Below, in pieces: positions 55,275 through 64,000 of a stretch of 64,000 nt of DNA. The notes under the pieces were generated by a model. That model was not told where the DNA came from, ran no database searches, and saw nothing but the letters and a program-made list of their open reading frames with translations. The DNA comes from Nannocystis pusilla (GTDB lineage Bacteria; Myxococcota_A; Polyangia; Nannocystales; Nannocystaceae), in assembly GCF_020073745.1 (NCBI RefSeq), contig NZ_JAIRAU010000001.1, positions 1,486,771 through 1,550,770 on the forward strand, given 5' to 3'. Within the stretch, counting starts at the first letter, position 1, and each line of letters starts with the position of its first letter. Both the position numbers and the translations under genes were made by a program.

Positions 55275-55638
55275 GGTGGTCCGCACAATGCCGCGGGACC
55301 TACAATTCAGCCATCCGCCACCGAATGACGGGATCGACCGGGCGCGCTCGACGGGCGGCCTCGCGCCGGACGTCGCGCCGTCGCGGCGCGCACGACCCTT
55401 CGACGGGGGTCGGTCGCAGGACTACGCGACGGCGATGGCGGCGCTGCTGTTCCTCGGCGCCGGGGTCGCTTTCAAGGCGAGCGTCCTCCTCGGCGGCTCG
55501 TCCCACGTTTTCATGGTCGGCGCCGTGTGCCTGTTCCTCTCGCTGGACCTGCTGCTGGTCTTGCGGCTGCGCGCTCGCTCGCGCCGCCGCGCCGACGCGG
55601 GCGTGGCGGCCGCGCCGAGGCACGAGGCTCGACGATGA
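55246..55638 (+). CDS. Small two-helix membrane protein, unknown
   Basis: 130 residues if the ATG at 55246 is used; Met at 55288 is an alternative and the frame opens even earlier (55099). The last 70 residues contain two hydrophobic helices ('ATAMAALLFLGAGVAFKASV' and 'FMVGAVCLFLSLDLLLVLRL') followed by a basic tail. No family recognised. It lies between the SulP transporter and the histidine kinase gene, suggesting a partner in that group. Confidence 0.55.
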   Translation: MISGWHESWTVVRTMPRDLQFSHPPPNDGIDRARSTGGLAPDVAPSRRARPFDGGRSQDYATAMAALLFLGAGVAFKASVLLGGSSHVFMVGAVCLFLSLDLLLVLRLRARSRRRADAGVAAAPRHEARR

Positions 55639-55812
55639 GTTCGAGCGGACCGCGCCGGCGCCGCCTGGCGGCGTTCGTCGAGCCCGCGCCGCGTGCCCCG
55701 GGAGCCGGGCGCGGCTCGCCGCGCGCGGCCCGGGCGGCGTCGCGGCCGGGCCCGGTGTCGCGGCGCGCCGCGGCGATTCCACGGCCACCTCCACGGGCGA
55801 TACGCTCTTCGT

Positions 55813-57336
55813 ATGCTGCAGGCCCCACGCACGGCTGACGAGCCTCGACCGCTCAACCCGACGCGCGGGCGGCTGCTGACGCGCCTGTCGCTGTCGCACG
55901 TGTTGCCGGTGCTGCTGGTCACGGCGGCGCTCGCGGTGCTGCTCGCCGCGACGGTGAAGGTCACGGCGGTTCTCAGCGCGCTCAACGACACCGAGCTGGT
56001 CGCGCTGCGCCACGAGGGTCGGCTCCATCGCGCGATGTGGGACATCGACGTGGCGCTGCGCCACGCCCACGACGCGTGCGCGGAGGGGGCCGAGCCGCCG
56101 GGGGCCCGGCTCCGGCTCGGGCCGCTCGTCGAGGTCCTGCGGCAGGCCGTCGCGTCGGCGCCGCCCGACGCGGCGATGCGGCCGATGGCAGAGGATTACC
56201 TCGCGCTGGCCGGTGACGTCGACGCGAGCGTCGTGTGCGACCGGCTGCTCGGCCGCGAGGCCGACATGCGCCGCGAGCAGCTCGACGAGAACCTGACGAA
56301 CCTCTGGGTCACCCGCCTGCACGAGCTGCACGACGCCGTGACCCGGCGCGAGGAGGAGGCGCGCCAGATCGGCACCGCCGCGACGTGGGTCGGTCTGGCC
56401 CTCGCGCTCGTCTCGCTGCTGCTCGCGCTGCTGGTCGCGCGGCAGATGGCGCGCTCGGTCAGCCTGCCGCTGGTCAGCCTCGTCGAGGCGGCGCGGCGCG
56501 TCGGGACCGGCGACTTCGCCACGCCGGTCGCGGTCGACGGCCCGCTAGAGGTCCAGGTGCTCGCCGACGAGCTCGAGCGGATGCGCCAGCGGCTCGCGCA
56601 GCTCGACTCGCTCAAGCAGGGCTTCCTCGCCTCGGTGTCGCACGAGCTGCGCACGCCGCTGTCGAAGATCCGCGAGGCGCTCGCGTTGCTGAGCGACGGC
56701 GTGGTCGGCCCGCTCGAAGCGCGGCAGAGCCGGGTCGTCGAGATCGCGCGCGTCGCCTGCGAGCGGGAGATCCGGATGGTCTCGACGCTGCTCGACCTGT
56801 CGCGGCTGCGCTCGGGCAGCCCCCTGCGCCCGCGCGCGGGCAGCTCGATCGACGCGATCATCGACGGGGCCGTCGCCGACGAGTCGCAGGAGGCCGAGCT
56901 GCGCGGCGTCGAGATCGAGGTGGTCCGGCGCGGCGAGGCGCCGCACTTGCAGCTCGACCCGGTGCTGCTCGAGCGGGCGGTCGCCAACCTCGTGCGCAAC
57001 GCGGTGTCGGTGTCGCAGCGGGGCCAGCGCGTGCTGGTCGCGCGCACCGTGGAGCTCGCGGAGGACGGCCGCGGCGAGGCGCGCATCGTCGTGACGATCC
57101 GCGACGAGGGGCCCGGAGTGCCCGCGGCGATCCGCGAGATCGTGTTCGACGCGTTCGTCACCCACGCGGTGCCGCAGTCGGGCCGGGTCCTCGGCGTCGG
57201 ACTCGGCCTGGCGCTCGCGCGAGAGATCGCGCGGGCGCACGGCGGGGATCTCACGCTCGACGACGGCGCGAGCGCGGGCGCGACGTTCCGCCTGTGGCTC
57301 CCGGCGCAGCGACGGAGCGAGGGCCCGGCCGCGTGA
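55813..57336 (+). CDS. Membrane histidine kinase (GlrK/QseE-like)
   Basis: 507 residues, ATG start. A first transmembrane helix (about 28-52), a periplasmic helical sensor region of about 140 residues, a second helix, a HAMP linker ('VARQMARSVSLPLVSLVEAA'), a HisKA domain with His277 in 'SVSHELRTPL', and an ATPase domain with 'NLVRNAVSVSQRG' (N box), 'RDEGPGVP' (G1) and 'GVGLGLALAREIARAHGG' (G2). All kinase motifs are intact. The response-regulator gene starts 33 bases later. The architecture and paired NtrC-type regulator are like GlrK-GlrR. Confidence 0.95.
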   Translation: MLQAPRTADEPRPLNPTRGRLLTRLSLSHVLPVLLVTAALAVLLAATVKVTAVLSALNDTELVALRHEGRLHRAMWDIDVALRHAHDACAEGAEPPGARLRLGPLVEVLRQAVASAPPDAAMRPMAEDYLALAGDVDASVVCDRLLGREADMRREQLDENLTNLWVTRLHELHDAVTRREEEARQIGTAATWVGLALALVSLLLALLVARQMARSVSLPLVSLVEAARRVGTGDFATPVAVDGPLEVQVLADELERMRQRLAQLDSLKQGFLASVSHELRTPLSKIREALALLSDGVVGPLEARQSRVVEIARVACEREIRMVSTLLDLSRLRSGSPLRPRAGSSIDAIIDGAVADESQEAELRGVEIEVVRRGEAPHLQLDPVLLERAVANLVRNAVSVSQRGQRVLVARTVELAEDGRGEARIVVTIRDEGPGVPAAIREIVFDAFVTHAVPQSGRVLGVGLGLALAREIARAHGGDLTLDDGASAGATFRLWLPAQRRSEGPAA

Positions 57337-57369
57337 GGCGGGCCGGCCAGACTCATCACCGAGGCTATC

Positions 57370-58854
57370 ATGTCCCGAACCGAGCTCGACCCCTCGACCA
57401 TGCCCTCCGGCCCAGCCCGTCCGCACGTCGTCGTCATCGACGACGAGAAAGACCTCTGCGAGCTGATCGCGCTGCGGCTCGAGCACAACGGCTATCACGT
57501 CACCTGCGAGCAGACGGCGCGCGGCGGGATCGAGGTGCTCGAGCGCGAGGTGGTCGACGCGGTGGTCCTCGACCTGCGCCTCGACGGCGAGAACGGCCTC
57601 GACCTGCTCGCCGCCATCCAGCAGCGCTCGCTCGATCTGCCGGTCGTGATCTTGACCGCCCACGGCACCATCGAGACCGCGGTCGAGGCGCTCCAGCGCG
57701 GCGCCTACGGCTTCCTCACCAAGCCCTTCGACGCCCACGAGCTGCTGCAGAAGCTGGCCCACGCCGTCGAGCGCGTGCGGCTGCGCCGCGAGATCGCGAA
57801 CCTGCGGCGCATGCTGGGGAAGCCCGGCATCAGCGAGCGCCTGCTCGGCACCAGCGCGCGCATCGCCGCGGCGCGCGACCTCATCCAGCGCATCGCCCCC
57901 GCCGAAGCCACCGTGCTCGTGACGGGCGAGTCGGGCTCGGGCAAGGAGGTCGCGGCGCGCAGCATCCACGCCCACTCGTCGCGGCGCGACGGCCCCTTCC
58001 TGGCGATCAATTGCGGGGCGCTGCCGACCGAGCTGCTCGAGAGCGAGCTGTTCGGGCACGTCCGGGGGGCGTTCACGGGGGCGCTGCGCGACAAGGACGG
58101 GCTGTTCGCCGCGGCCGAGGGCGGCACGCTCCTGCTCGACGAGATCGGCGACGCGCCCCCGGCGGTGCAGGTCAAGCTGCTGCGGGTGCTGCAGGAGCGC
58201 TGCTACTACCCGGTCGGCTCGACCGAGGCGCGCAGCACCGACGTGCGGGTGATCGCCGTGACCAACAAGGACCTGCAGGCCGAGGTCGACGCCGGGCGCT
58301 TCCGCGAGGACTTGTTCTACCGCCTGCACGTGGTGCCGATCGTGCTCCCGCCGCTGCGCGAGCACCCGGAGGACATCCCGCTGCTCGCCGAGCTGTTCCT
58401 GACCCGCGCGGCCACGCAGTACGGCCTGCCGGCGCCGCACCTCAGCCACGAGGCGCTGCGGCTGCTGATGAGCCACGACTGGCCGGGCAACGTGCGCGAG
58501 CTGGCCAACGTCGTCGAGGGCGCGGCGCTGCTGACCACCGACGGGGTGCTGCGACCGGCGCACGTGCTCGCGGTGCTGTCGCGGCGGCGGTCGCCGGCCG
58601 GCGAGCACGGCGCCGCGGTCGCGGCCGCGCCGCCCGACACCCACGTGATGCCCGACGCCACGCGCTCGCTGCTCGCGGAGCTGCCGCCGTTGCGCGAGGC
58701 GCGGGACGCCTTCGACCGGGCCTACTTGCAAGAGGTGCTGCGCCGCTGCGGCGGCAACGTCAGCGCCGCCGCGAAGATGGCCGGCCGCAACCGCACCGAT
58801 TTTCACGAGCTGCTGCGACGGCACGCGATCGTCGCGGCCGATTACCGCGGTTGA
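57370..58854 (+). CDS. NtrC-family sigma-54 response regulator
   Basis: 494 residues. Receiver domain with acidic cluster 'VVVIDDEKDLCELI', phosphorylation site Asp68 ('VVLDLRLDGENG') and 'LTAHGTIE', 'TKPFD'. The AAA+ domain has Walker A 'GESGSGKE', the sigma-54 contact loop 'GAFTGA', Walker B 'GGTLLLDEIGD' and the R-finger 'FREDLFYRLHV'. A Fis-type DNA-binding domain is at the C-terminus ('CGGNVSAAAKMAGRNRTDFH'). The partner kinase is directly upstream. It should activate sigma-54 promoters; the targets are unknown, possibly the genes around. Confidence 0.96.
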   Translation: MSRTELDPSTMPSGPARPHVVVIDDEKDLCELIALRLEHNGYHVTCEQTARGGIEVLEREVVDAVVLDLRLDGENGLDLLAAIQQRSLDLPVVILTAHGTIETAVEALQRGAYGFLTKPFDAHELLQKLAHAVERVRLRREIANLRRMLGKPGISERLLGTSARIAAARDLIQRIAPAEATVLVTGESGSGKEVAARSIHAHSSRRDGPFLAINCGALPTELLESELFGHVRGAFTGALRDKDGLFAAAEGGTLLLDEIGDAPPAVQVKLLRVLQERCYYPVGSTEARSTDVRVIAVTNKDLQAEVDAGRFREDLFYRLHVVPIVLPPLREHPEDIPLLAELFLTRAATQYGLPAPHLSHEALRLLMSHDWPGNVRELANVVEGAALLTTDGVLRPAHVLAVLSRRRSPAGEHGAAVAAAPPDTHVMPDATRSLLAELPPLREARDAFDRAYLQEVLRRCGGNVSAAAKMAGRNRTDFHELLRRHAIVAADYRG

Positions 58855-59268
58855 GCGCCCGGCGCCCCCCGGTCCGGCGGTCGACTCCCCGACCTCGCTC
58901 GGATCGGGAGGCTCGTGGGATCTCAGGAGAAAGACAGAGCGCCCGACAATCAGGGCCGCGCCGCGAAGCACACCACGCGCAACCCGGGCCCCCACAGATG
59001 CAGCAAGCCCCGTCCAATTGCAGTCATCAAAGTCACCTGTTCGCTCGCGGCAGCGCCCGGAGCGGGTATTGGCCATAGCGAGATGCATATTTCGAGAGAC
59101 GATAATCGTCCTCTCCTTGACCGGTATTGTCGGGCGGGGCGCGGGCGTCACGTGACCTTGCATTGATTCTGATCGGCGGATGAGCCGCCCGTCGCGGACG
59201 GGGCCGCCGCACGATCGAGACCACCGGATCGCACGGCTTCCGCGCGGTCCGATCATCCCTGGAGGACC
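58855..59268. other. Intergenic region before the carbonic anhydrase gene
   Basis: About 410 bases without a supported gene. It contains the palindrome described separately and no sigma-54 -24/-12 pair that I would defend. AT content is higher than in the genes. Confidence 0.4.
59094..59115. promoter_or_regulatory. Operator-like palindrome
   Basis: GAGAGACGAT faces ATCGTCCTCTC with one extra base, an almost perfect palindrome of about 22 bases. It lies 150 bases before the carbonic anhydrase start, in an AT-richer patch. Confidence 0.35.
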
Positions 59269-59940
59269 ATGACCAAGCAAATCGTCCCGCCTCTCGAGGC
59301 ACTGCGCCGGCTGATCGCCGGCAACGAGCGCTACTCGAACGACACCCGCAGCGTCCAGGTGCTCGCCAGCCAGCTCTCGCGCGAGGACCTCGTCGCCGGC
59401 CAGAGCCCGTTCGCGATCGTGCTGTCCTGCTCGGACTCGCGGGCGCCCGCGGAGATCCTGTTCGACCAGGGCGTCGGCGATCTGTTCGTCATTCGCGTGG
59501 CCGGCAACATCGTCGCGCCCTCGATCGTCGGCAGCGCCGAGTTCGCGGCCGCGACCTTCGGCACGCGCTTGCTGGTAGTGATGGGACACTCGGGCTGCGG
59601 CGCGGTCCGGGCGACGCTCGACGTGCTGCACGGCGTCGGCGAGATCGGCAGCGACAACCTGCGCGACATCGTCGACCGCATCCGCCCGATCGCGCAGACG
59701 GTGATCGAGCTCGCCGGCGGCCGCTCGCGCGAGGAGGAGCTCGCCGAGGCGATCCGCGCCAACGTCCGCCAGGCCGTGGCGCAGCTGTGCCACGGCAGCC
59801 GGATCCTCGAGGACCTGGTGCGCAGCGGCGAGCTCGTGATCGTCGGCGCCACGTACGACATCGCGTCCGGGCGCGTCGACTTCTTCGGCGTGCCCGAGGA
59901 GCTGCGCGCGGCCCTGTCGGCGCCGCGGCGCGCCTCGTGA
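59269..59940 (+). CDS. Beta-class carbonic anhydrase
   Basis: Interconverts CO2 and bicarbonate. 223 residues. GGAGG precedes the ATG. Zinc ligands Cys54, His107 and Cys110 ('CSDSR', 'GHSGCGAV') with the Asp56/Arg58 pair typical of the beta class. No signal peptide, so cytoplasmic. Together with the SulP transporter about 4 kb upstream it fits inorganic-carbon or pH handling. The sigma-54 system lies between them. Confidence 0.96.
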   Translation: MTKQIVPPLEALRRLIAGNERYSNDTRSVQVLASQLSREDLVAGQSPFAIVLSCSDSRAPAEILFDQGVGDLFVIRVAGNIVAPSIVGSAEFAAATFGTRLLVVMGHSGCGAVRATLDVLHGVGEIGSDNLRDIVDRIRPIAQTVIELAGGRSREEELAEAIRANVRQAVAQLCHGSRILEDLVRSGELVIVGATYDIASGRVDFFGVPEELRAALSAPRRAS

Positions 59941-60005
59941 CGGGGCCGCGCAGGCGGAGCCGCCGCCGCGAGCGCACGCCGGGCGATCGCGGCGATGCGT
60001 CGGAC

Positions 60006-60131
60006 ATGCGGCAGAACGTCGGGTCGCCCGGCTGGCCGAGTGTCGGCATGAGGCGGCACTCGTAGCCGTCGCGCGGGCACTCGCTGTCGTCGGGGCACTC
60101 GACGGCGCAGGCCTCGAAGTCGCCGTCGGCG
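60006..60131 (-). pseudogene. Tandem duplicate of the 3' end of the next lipoprotein gene
   Basis: About 126 bases repeat positions 60156-60281 with offset 150. The minus-strand reading 'SECPRDGYECRLMPTLG' is the same as in the intact gene. It has no start or N-terminal part. Its frame continues beyond the copy into unrelated sequence. Confidence 0.8.
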
Positions 60132-60749
60132 CTACTGCGTCATGAATTCGTCTGTCATGAGGCAGAACCTGGGGTCGCCCGACAGGCCGAGCGTCGGCAT
60201 GAGGCGGCACTCGTAGCCGTCGCGCGGGCACTCGCTGTTCGCCTCGCATTCGACGGCGCAGGCCTCGAAGTAGCCATCGGCGCCGATACAGACGACGCCG
60301 CGGCCGCACGTGAGGTCGTCGAAGACATAGGGGGTTTGCGGCGGGAGCTCGCACAGCTTGCTGCAGTAGCCGCCCGGGAGCTCGTAGAGGCCGAGGACGT
60401 CGGTAAGGCACACGGCCCCGGCGCCGAGGATGGCGACGCATTCGTCGTCATCCGCGCAGGCGTGGCCATATTCGGACATCTTGCCTTGATCGGCGCCGGT
60501 GGTGCTGTCGGTGGTCGCGGCGTCGGTCGTGGTGGTGGTGGGCTCGGTGGTGGTCGGGCTCGCTGACGTGGTGGGCGGGGTCGTGCCCACCGAGGTCGCG
60601 CCGTCCGTCGTGGTGAAGGGTTCGGAGGTGGGCTCGTAGGCGGAAGTGGCGGAGGTGGCGCTGGTGCCTGGCTCGGAGAAGCTCGGGCAGCCGGCGAGCA
60701 CGAGCACGAGCACCGCGAGTCGCGGGCGGGAGACGAGGCGATGCGACAT
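60132..60749 (-). CDS. Cys-rich lipoprotein
   Basis: 205 residues, ATG start. Lipobox 'LVLVLAGCPS', then a Ser/Thr/Pro/Glu/Asp linker of about 65 residues ('TTPPTTSASPTTTEPTTTTT'). The mature part of about 115 residues has some twelve Cys in an EGF-like spacing ('CADDDECVAILGAGAVC', 'CAVECEANSECPRDGYEC'). It is a surface lipoprotein of unknown function. Its 3' end was duplicated just downstream. Confidence 0.8.
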   Translation of the reverse strand: MSHRLVSRPRLAVLVLVLAGCPSFSEPGTSATSATSAYEPTSEPFTTTDGATSVGTTPPTTSASPTTTEPTTTTTDAATTDSTTGADQGKMSEYGHACADDDECVAILGAGAVCLTDVLGLYELPGGYCSKLCELPPQTPYVFDDLTCGRGVVCIGADGYFEACAVECEANSECPRDGYECRLMPTLGLSGDPRFCLMTDEFMTQ

Positions 60750-60937
60750 TGGCCCTGGTTGTACCCCGGCGGCGGTCGCGGGTCACACGCCGCGGCTCAC
60801 GGCGTGTGTCGATCGCCTCGCGGGCGGAGGCGCGGGCGTCGAGGAGCGCCGGCTCGACGCCCCGAGGGCTCCCCTGGCCGTGCGGCCTGTCGGGGCGCTG
60901 TCACCATTTCCGCCGGGATTTCACGCGACGCGGCGGC

Positions 60938-61993
60938 TCAGGCGCTGCGCTCCTCGTTGCGGGCGATCGTCTCGGGCGGGGGCGGCATGCGGCCGGCGGC
61001 GCGCAGGCTGCTGACCTTCTTGAGCACGTCGAACCAGAACGGGGCGCCGAGCGAGGCGGCGAGGCCGGTGAGGAGGAGGCCGAGGACCTTGTTGACCCAC
61101 CACCACACGCTCTGCTGCGGCGGGTTGTCCTCCCAGCCGACGGGGATGCCCAATTGATTGATGGTACCGATGTCGGTCTGCAGCTGGCGCAGGGCGCTGG
61201 CGGTGGCCGAGGGCGCGGTCTCGGGGGCGGGCTCGGGCAGGGCGGTGTTGGTGGGCGCAGGCGCGGCGGCGGGGATGGTCGCGCGCGGGTCCTCGCGCTG
61301 GACGGTCTCGGTGGCCTGGGCGATGAGCGAGGCGCGGAGGACGGGGTCGTTGGCGAGGGAGCGGGTGATCCGGATGGCGTCGAGGTTGAGGGCGGCGACG
61401 AAGAAGATGGCGAGCAAGCTGCTCCACAGCTGGGCCCGACGGCGGTAGACCTCGCTGACGCGGTCCATGCCGGCGTTGAACCAGCTCTCGACGTCGCGCT
61501 GCAATCGATCGAGCTTGCCGAGCGCGCCGCGGGTGTCGGTCTCGATGTGGCTGACGAATGTCAACAGCGCGTCGGTCACGCGATCGCCGAGCTCGCCGCG
61601 CTTCGACTCGATCTGCGCCCGCATCTCGGCGGTGCTGCTCGTCACCAATTGCCCGCCCTTGTCGGCCGGGCGCAAGGCGATGTCGAGCAGCGCCATGGCG
61701 AACAGCCGCGGCGGGATGTACGAGGGGGCCTTGCGGTCGCCGCCGGTGCCGGCGTCGCGGTGGAGGCCGCGCAGCAGCGGGTGCTGATACAACGCGCCGG
61801 TGATGTCGGGCTGCCCGGCCGCGCCGGCGTCGCCCTCCTTGCCGACGAGCAGTCGCAGGCCGGCGGCGAGGTCCCTGGCGCGCCACTTGAACAGCGAGGC
61901 CAGCAGCTCGTTGCCCGCGGTGATGGCGAGGCTGGTGGCGAGGAACACGAAGATCAGTCCGATGGCGATGTCGAGGACGACAGAGTCGAACAC
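60938..61993 (-). CDS. Membrane protein of unknown function
   Basis: 351 residues, GTG start preceded by AGGAGG at 5 bases. One hydrophobic helix at the N-terminus ('DIAIGLIFVFLATSLAITAG'), a soluble helical middle with charged repeats (about residues 40-165), then two helices ('LLAIFFVAALNLDAIRIT' and 'VLGLLLTGLAASLGAPFWFD'). An Ala/Pro/Thr linker lies between the last two. No family recognised. The protein sits in the inner membrane with a large soluble loop. Confidence 0.82.
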   Translation of the reverse strand: MFDSVVLDIAIGLIFVFLATSLAITAGNELLASLFKWRARDLAAGLRLLVGKEGDAGAAGQPDITGALYQHPLLRGLHRDAGTGGDRKAPSYIPPRLFAMALLDIALRPADKGGQLVTSSTAEMRAQIESKRGELGDRVTDALLTFVSHIETDTRGALGKLDRLQRDVESWFNAGMDRVSEVYRRRAQLWSSLLAIFFVAALNLDAIRITRSLANDPVLRASLIAQATETVQREDPRATIPAAAPAPTNTALPEPAPETAPSATASALRQLQTDIGTINQLGIPVGWEDNPPQQSVWWWVNKVLGLLLTGLAASLGAPFWFDVLKKVSSLRAAGRMPPPPETIARNEERSA

Positions 61994-62321
61994 GGCGGCC
62001 TCCTGCAGGCGAGCTCAAGGCTGCCAGGAAGGGGGGCGCGACGAAAGGCCGGCGCCCGGGGGCGCGGACGCGCGGGTCGGCGAGCGGTGTGCACATTCGC
62101 GGTGAATTCGCGCGGCGGGGGGCGACGGAGGTCGTGCGCCGCGAGTGGACGGCGTTCGCGGGGACGGCCGCGAGAGGGAGCGGTTTCGACTCCGGAGGCG
62201 GCCGCGGGAGCGACCTTCGTGGCCGAATTCAGGCTCGGTGCATCACGTGTCAGGCGGGCTGCGCTCATGGGCGCCGCGAGGCTCGGCGACTTCGTGACTG
62301 GGGTCCGGCTCAGAGTCGGCC
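61994..62321. other. Intergenic region, nothing recognised
   Basis: It separates two minus-strand genes. No gene, hairpin or promoter is convincing here. Confidence 0.35.
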
Positions 62322-64000
62322 TCAGGGCGACTTGTCGCCGCGCTTCGGCGGGCGGCGCTGGTGCAGCCAGCCGCGGTAGGCCTCCATGCGGGCGTGCTGG
62401 TCGGCGGGGGCGCGGAAGCTGCAGGTGGCCAGCTCGTCGCTGCCGTCGGGGGCGCCCCAGCGCAGCTCGGGGCAATCGTTGGGGTTGTAGGCGCGCTCGA
62501 GGGCGGCCTCGCGGTCGACGAGGTCGTGCAGGCTGACGGTCCACGGGCTGCCGTCGCTGCGGGTGTAGGTGATCGCGTGCTGGGGGTCGCGGAGCAGGGC
62601 CGCGAGTTCGTCGGCGAGCGCGGCGGCGCGGGCCTCGGGGTCGCCGTTCGTGACGTAGAGGTTGGGTCGCTCGCGCACGCGGTCGGGGAGGCGGCGGACG
62701 GCGTCGAGGGCGATCAGCAGGCGGAGGTCGCGGCCGGGGGTCGAGTAGCTCTCCCACGCGCCGGTGGCCTCGAACACCTCCCAGCCGCTCGGCATCGTGA
62801 TCGGCCGCTTGCGCTCGCGGGCGTATTCGACGCCGCGTGCGACCGGCTCGACGCGGTCGCGCGCCAGTTCGGCCAGCGCCGCCACGGCCTCGCGCTGGAT
62901 CTGCGACGGGTCCCACGGCGGCGCGTCGACCAGCGCGACGACGGCGTCGTAGAACGAGACGCCCGGCAGCTCGGCGTGGCCGGTCCAGATGTCCCCGAGG
63001 TCAGCCGACTCGAGGATCTCGGCGTCGCTCAGTTGCACGAGTTTGCCGCCGTCGCGCCGCACGATCGGGCGGAAGCGCTTGAAGCCGGTGCCGCCGTGCG
63101 CGGGGTCGGGGTCCCACAAGAAGGCGCCCTCCCAGAAGCGGCGGCGGGCGATGCTGCCGTCGGGGTTGCCGTCGACGGCGAGCAGGGTGCCGCGCTCGTC
63201 GCCCTCGGCGGGGAGGAGGTCGACGACGAGGAAGATGTGGCCGTGCGGGTCGGTGTAGACGGCGCCGGGGCGGAGGCCGCGGAGGTCGAGGCGCACGGGG
63301 TAGAGGTCGGCGGACGAGTCGCCGAGGGCGGTGCGCGCATTGCCGGCGTGGACGCCCCAGCCGATGTTGCGGAACAAAAATCGCTGGACCCGCGCGAGCT
63401 CGGTGGCCTGCATGGTGAAGCCGGGGCCGGGGTCGAGGTTGGTGCGCGCGTCGCCGCAGCGTGGGGCCTTGCCGTCGCCGCCGCGCTGGCACTTGCGATA
63501 GGCGAACGGGAGCCGGCGCTTCCACGACCAGTAGGCGCGCACGACGTACGGGAGGTCGGCGCCGTCGGGCTTGAGGCGCAGGGCGACGGCCTGGTCGAGG
63601 TCGTCCTCGCGCAGGCCGAGCGCGTCGTGGAGGAGGTTGCGCGCGGGGTCTCCGGTGGCCTGGTCGAGGCGGGCGAAGCCGGCCGCGTCGCCGCGCGGGG
63701 CGGCGAACAGCTCACGCAGCCAGGCGCTGTAGAGGGCCTCTTCGGCGGGGGTCCAGGCCCGCTCGACCGGCCACGCGCGGCCCTTCGGGGCGAAGGGCGG
63801 GCGCTCGGGCGGGGTCGTGACGACCTGTACTTTGCGACAGGCGATGGCGACACCGTCGTGCACGACGGCGATCGTGTACTCGCCGGCGGCGTCGGGGGTC
63901 CAGGTGGCGGTGGCGGACGAGGGCAGGCCGAGGCGCGCCCGGGTGGCGAGCGGCTCGTCGTCGTCGCCGAGGATGTGGAGCGAGAGCGGGACGTCGTCGG
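62322..64000 (-). CDS. Large protein, 5' end outside the window
   Basis: At least 559 residues; the frame is open to the window edge, and a GTG at 63863 is an internal Val codon, not a start. The first visible part ('ATWTPDAAGEYTIAVVHDG') is an immunoglobulin-like beta domain. The rest is an alpha/beta protein with 'HGHIFLVVDLLPAEGDERG' and 'LFRNIGWGVHAGNARTALGD'; a Cys-containing strip 'AYRKCQRGGDGKAPRCGDAR' lies before. It may be a transglutaminase/NlpC-like enzyme, but no catalytic set is certain. Probably exported because of the Ig-like domain. Function unknown. Confidence 0.7.
   Translation of the reverse strand, partial: DDVPLSLHILGDDDEPLATRARLGLPSSATATWTPDAAGEYTIAVVHDGVAIACRKVQVVTTPPERPPFAPKGRAWPVERAWTPAEEALYSAWLRELFAAPRGDAAGFARLDQATGDPARNLLHDALGLREDDLDQAVALRLKPDGADLPYVVRAYWSWKRRLPFAYRKCQRGGDGKAPRCGDARTNLDPGPGFTMQATELARVQRFLFRNIGWGVHAGNARTALGDSSADLYPVRLDLRGLRPGAVYTDPHGHIFLVVDLLPAEGDERGTLLAVDGNPDGSIARRRFWEGAFLWDPDPAHGGTGFKRFRPIVRRDGGKLVQLSDAEILESADLGDIWTGHAELPGVSFYDAVVALVDAPPWDPSQIQREAVAALAELARDRVEPVARGVEYARERKRPITMPSGWEVFEATGAWESYSTPGRDLRLLIALDAVRRLPDRVRERPNLYVTNGDPEARAAALADELAALLRDPQHAITYTRSDGSPWTVSLHDLVDREAALERAYNPNDCPELRWGAPDGSDELATCSFRAPADQHARMEAYRGWLHQRRPPKRGDKSP

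Overview
The window is about 64 kb of very GC-rich DNA from a bacterium that looks like a myxobacterium, most plausibly of the Nannocystis/Plesiocystis group (inference). Reasons: many secreted lipoproteins with low-complexity T/D/S/E/P linkers after the lipid-anchoring Cys, a MYXO-CTERM-like protein anchor, TPR-rich envelope proteins, an NtrC-type sigma-54 activator, and an operon of sterol-type enzymes. No rRNA, tRNA or CRISPR array was found. The genes at both ends run out of the window.

Layout. 1-5.1 kb: a three-gene minus-strand envelope operon (secreted beta protein, then two TPR proteins) and a lipoprotein. 5.5-10.6 kb: metK, a lipoprotein, then hisD-hisC. 10.7-16.8 kb: a MYXO-CTERM-like protein, then a minus-strand operon with a Rieske oxygenase fused to a sterol-carrier (SCP2) domain, a C5-sterol-desaturase-type enzyme and a polytopic membrane protein, with another membrane protein upstream. 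17-25.3 kb: lipoproteins, a DoxX-like protein, an unusual lipoprotein built from RND-pump porter domains without membrane helices, a class III aminotransferase with methylmalonate-semialdehyde dehydrogenase, and a DUF4142 protein.

25.4-36.6 kb is the most distinctive accessory region: a class II lanthipeptide cluster. It holds a prolyl oligopeptidase, LanM, a luciferase-like oxidoreductase, a short-chain dehydrogenase, a 50-residue precursor with a Thr/Cys-rich core, an MBL-fold hydrolase and a GT-C-like membrane protein. The precursor has exactly one proline, at the expected leader/core border, which fits leader removal by the neighbouring prolyl oligopeptidase. No dedicated ABC transporter is present.

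36.6-50.4 kb: a lipoprotein with five repeats of about 162 residues plus SH3 and M23 peptidase domains, a secreted esterase, a lipoprotein, a GST, an integrase remnant, an AlgI-type O-acyltransferase with its SGNH partner, a VWA lipoprotein and a DUF4328 protein. 50.4-53.4 kb is a genomic scar: an imperfect inverted repeat, a transposase deleted internally and fused to an aldo/keto-reductase tail, a 5'-truncated exonuclease and another 3' gene remnant. 53.4-60 kb: a SulP anion transporter, a small membrane protein, a histidine kinase with its sigma-54 regulator, and a beta-carbonic anhydrase, suggesting inorganic-carbon handling. The window closes with a lipoprotein whose 3' end is tandemly duplicated, a membrane protein and a partial secreted protein.

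Across the window a family of short hairpins with GGACATG/CATGTCC-type arms, often with a CGAAGAG or CGGAGA loop, recurs at gene junctions and sometimes inside coding sequence. One copy is followed by six T residues and overlaps the mmsA stop codon, making a plausible terminator. Some copies are translated.
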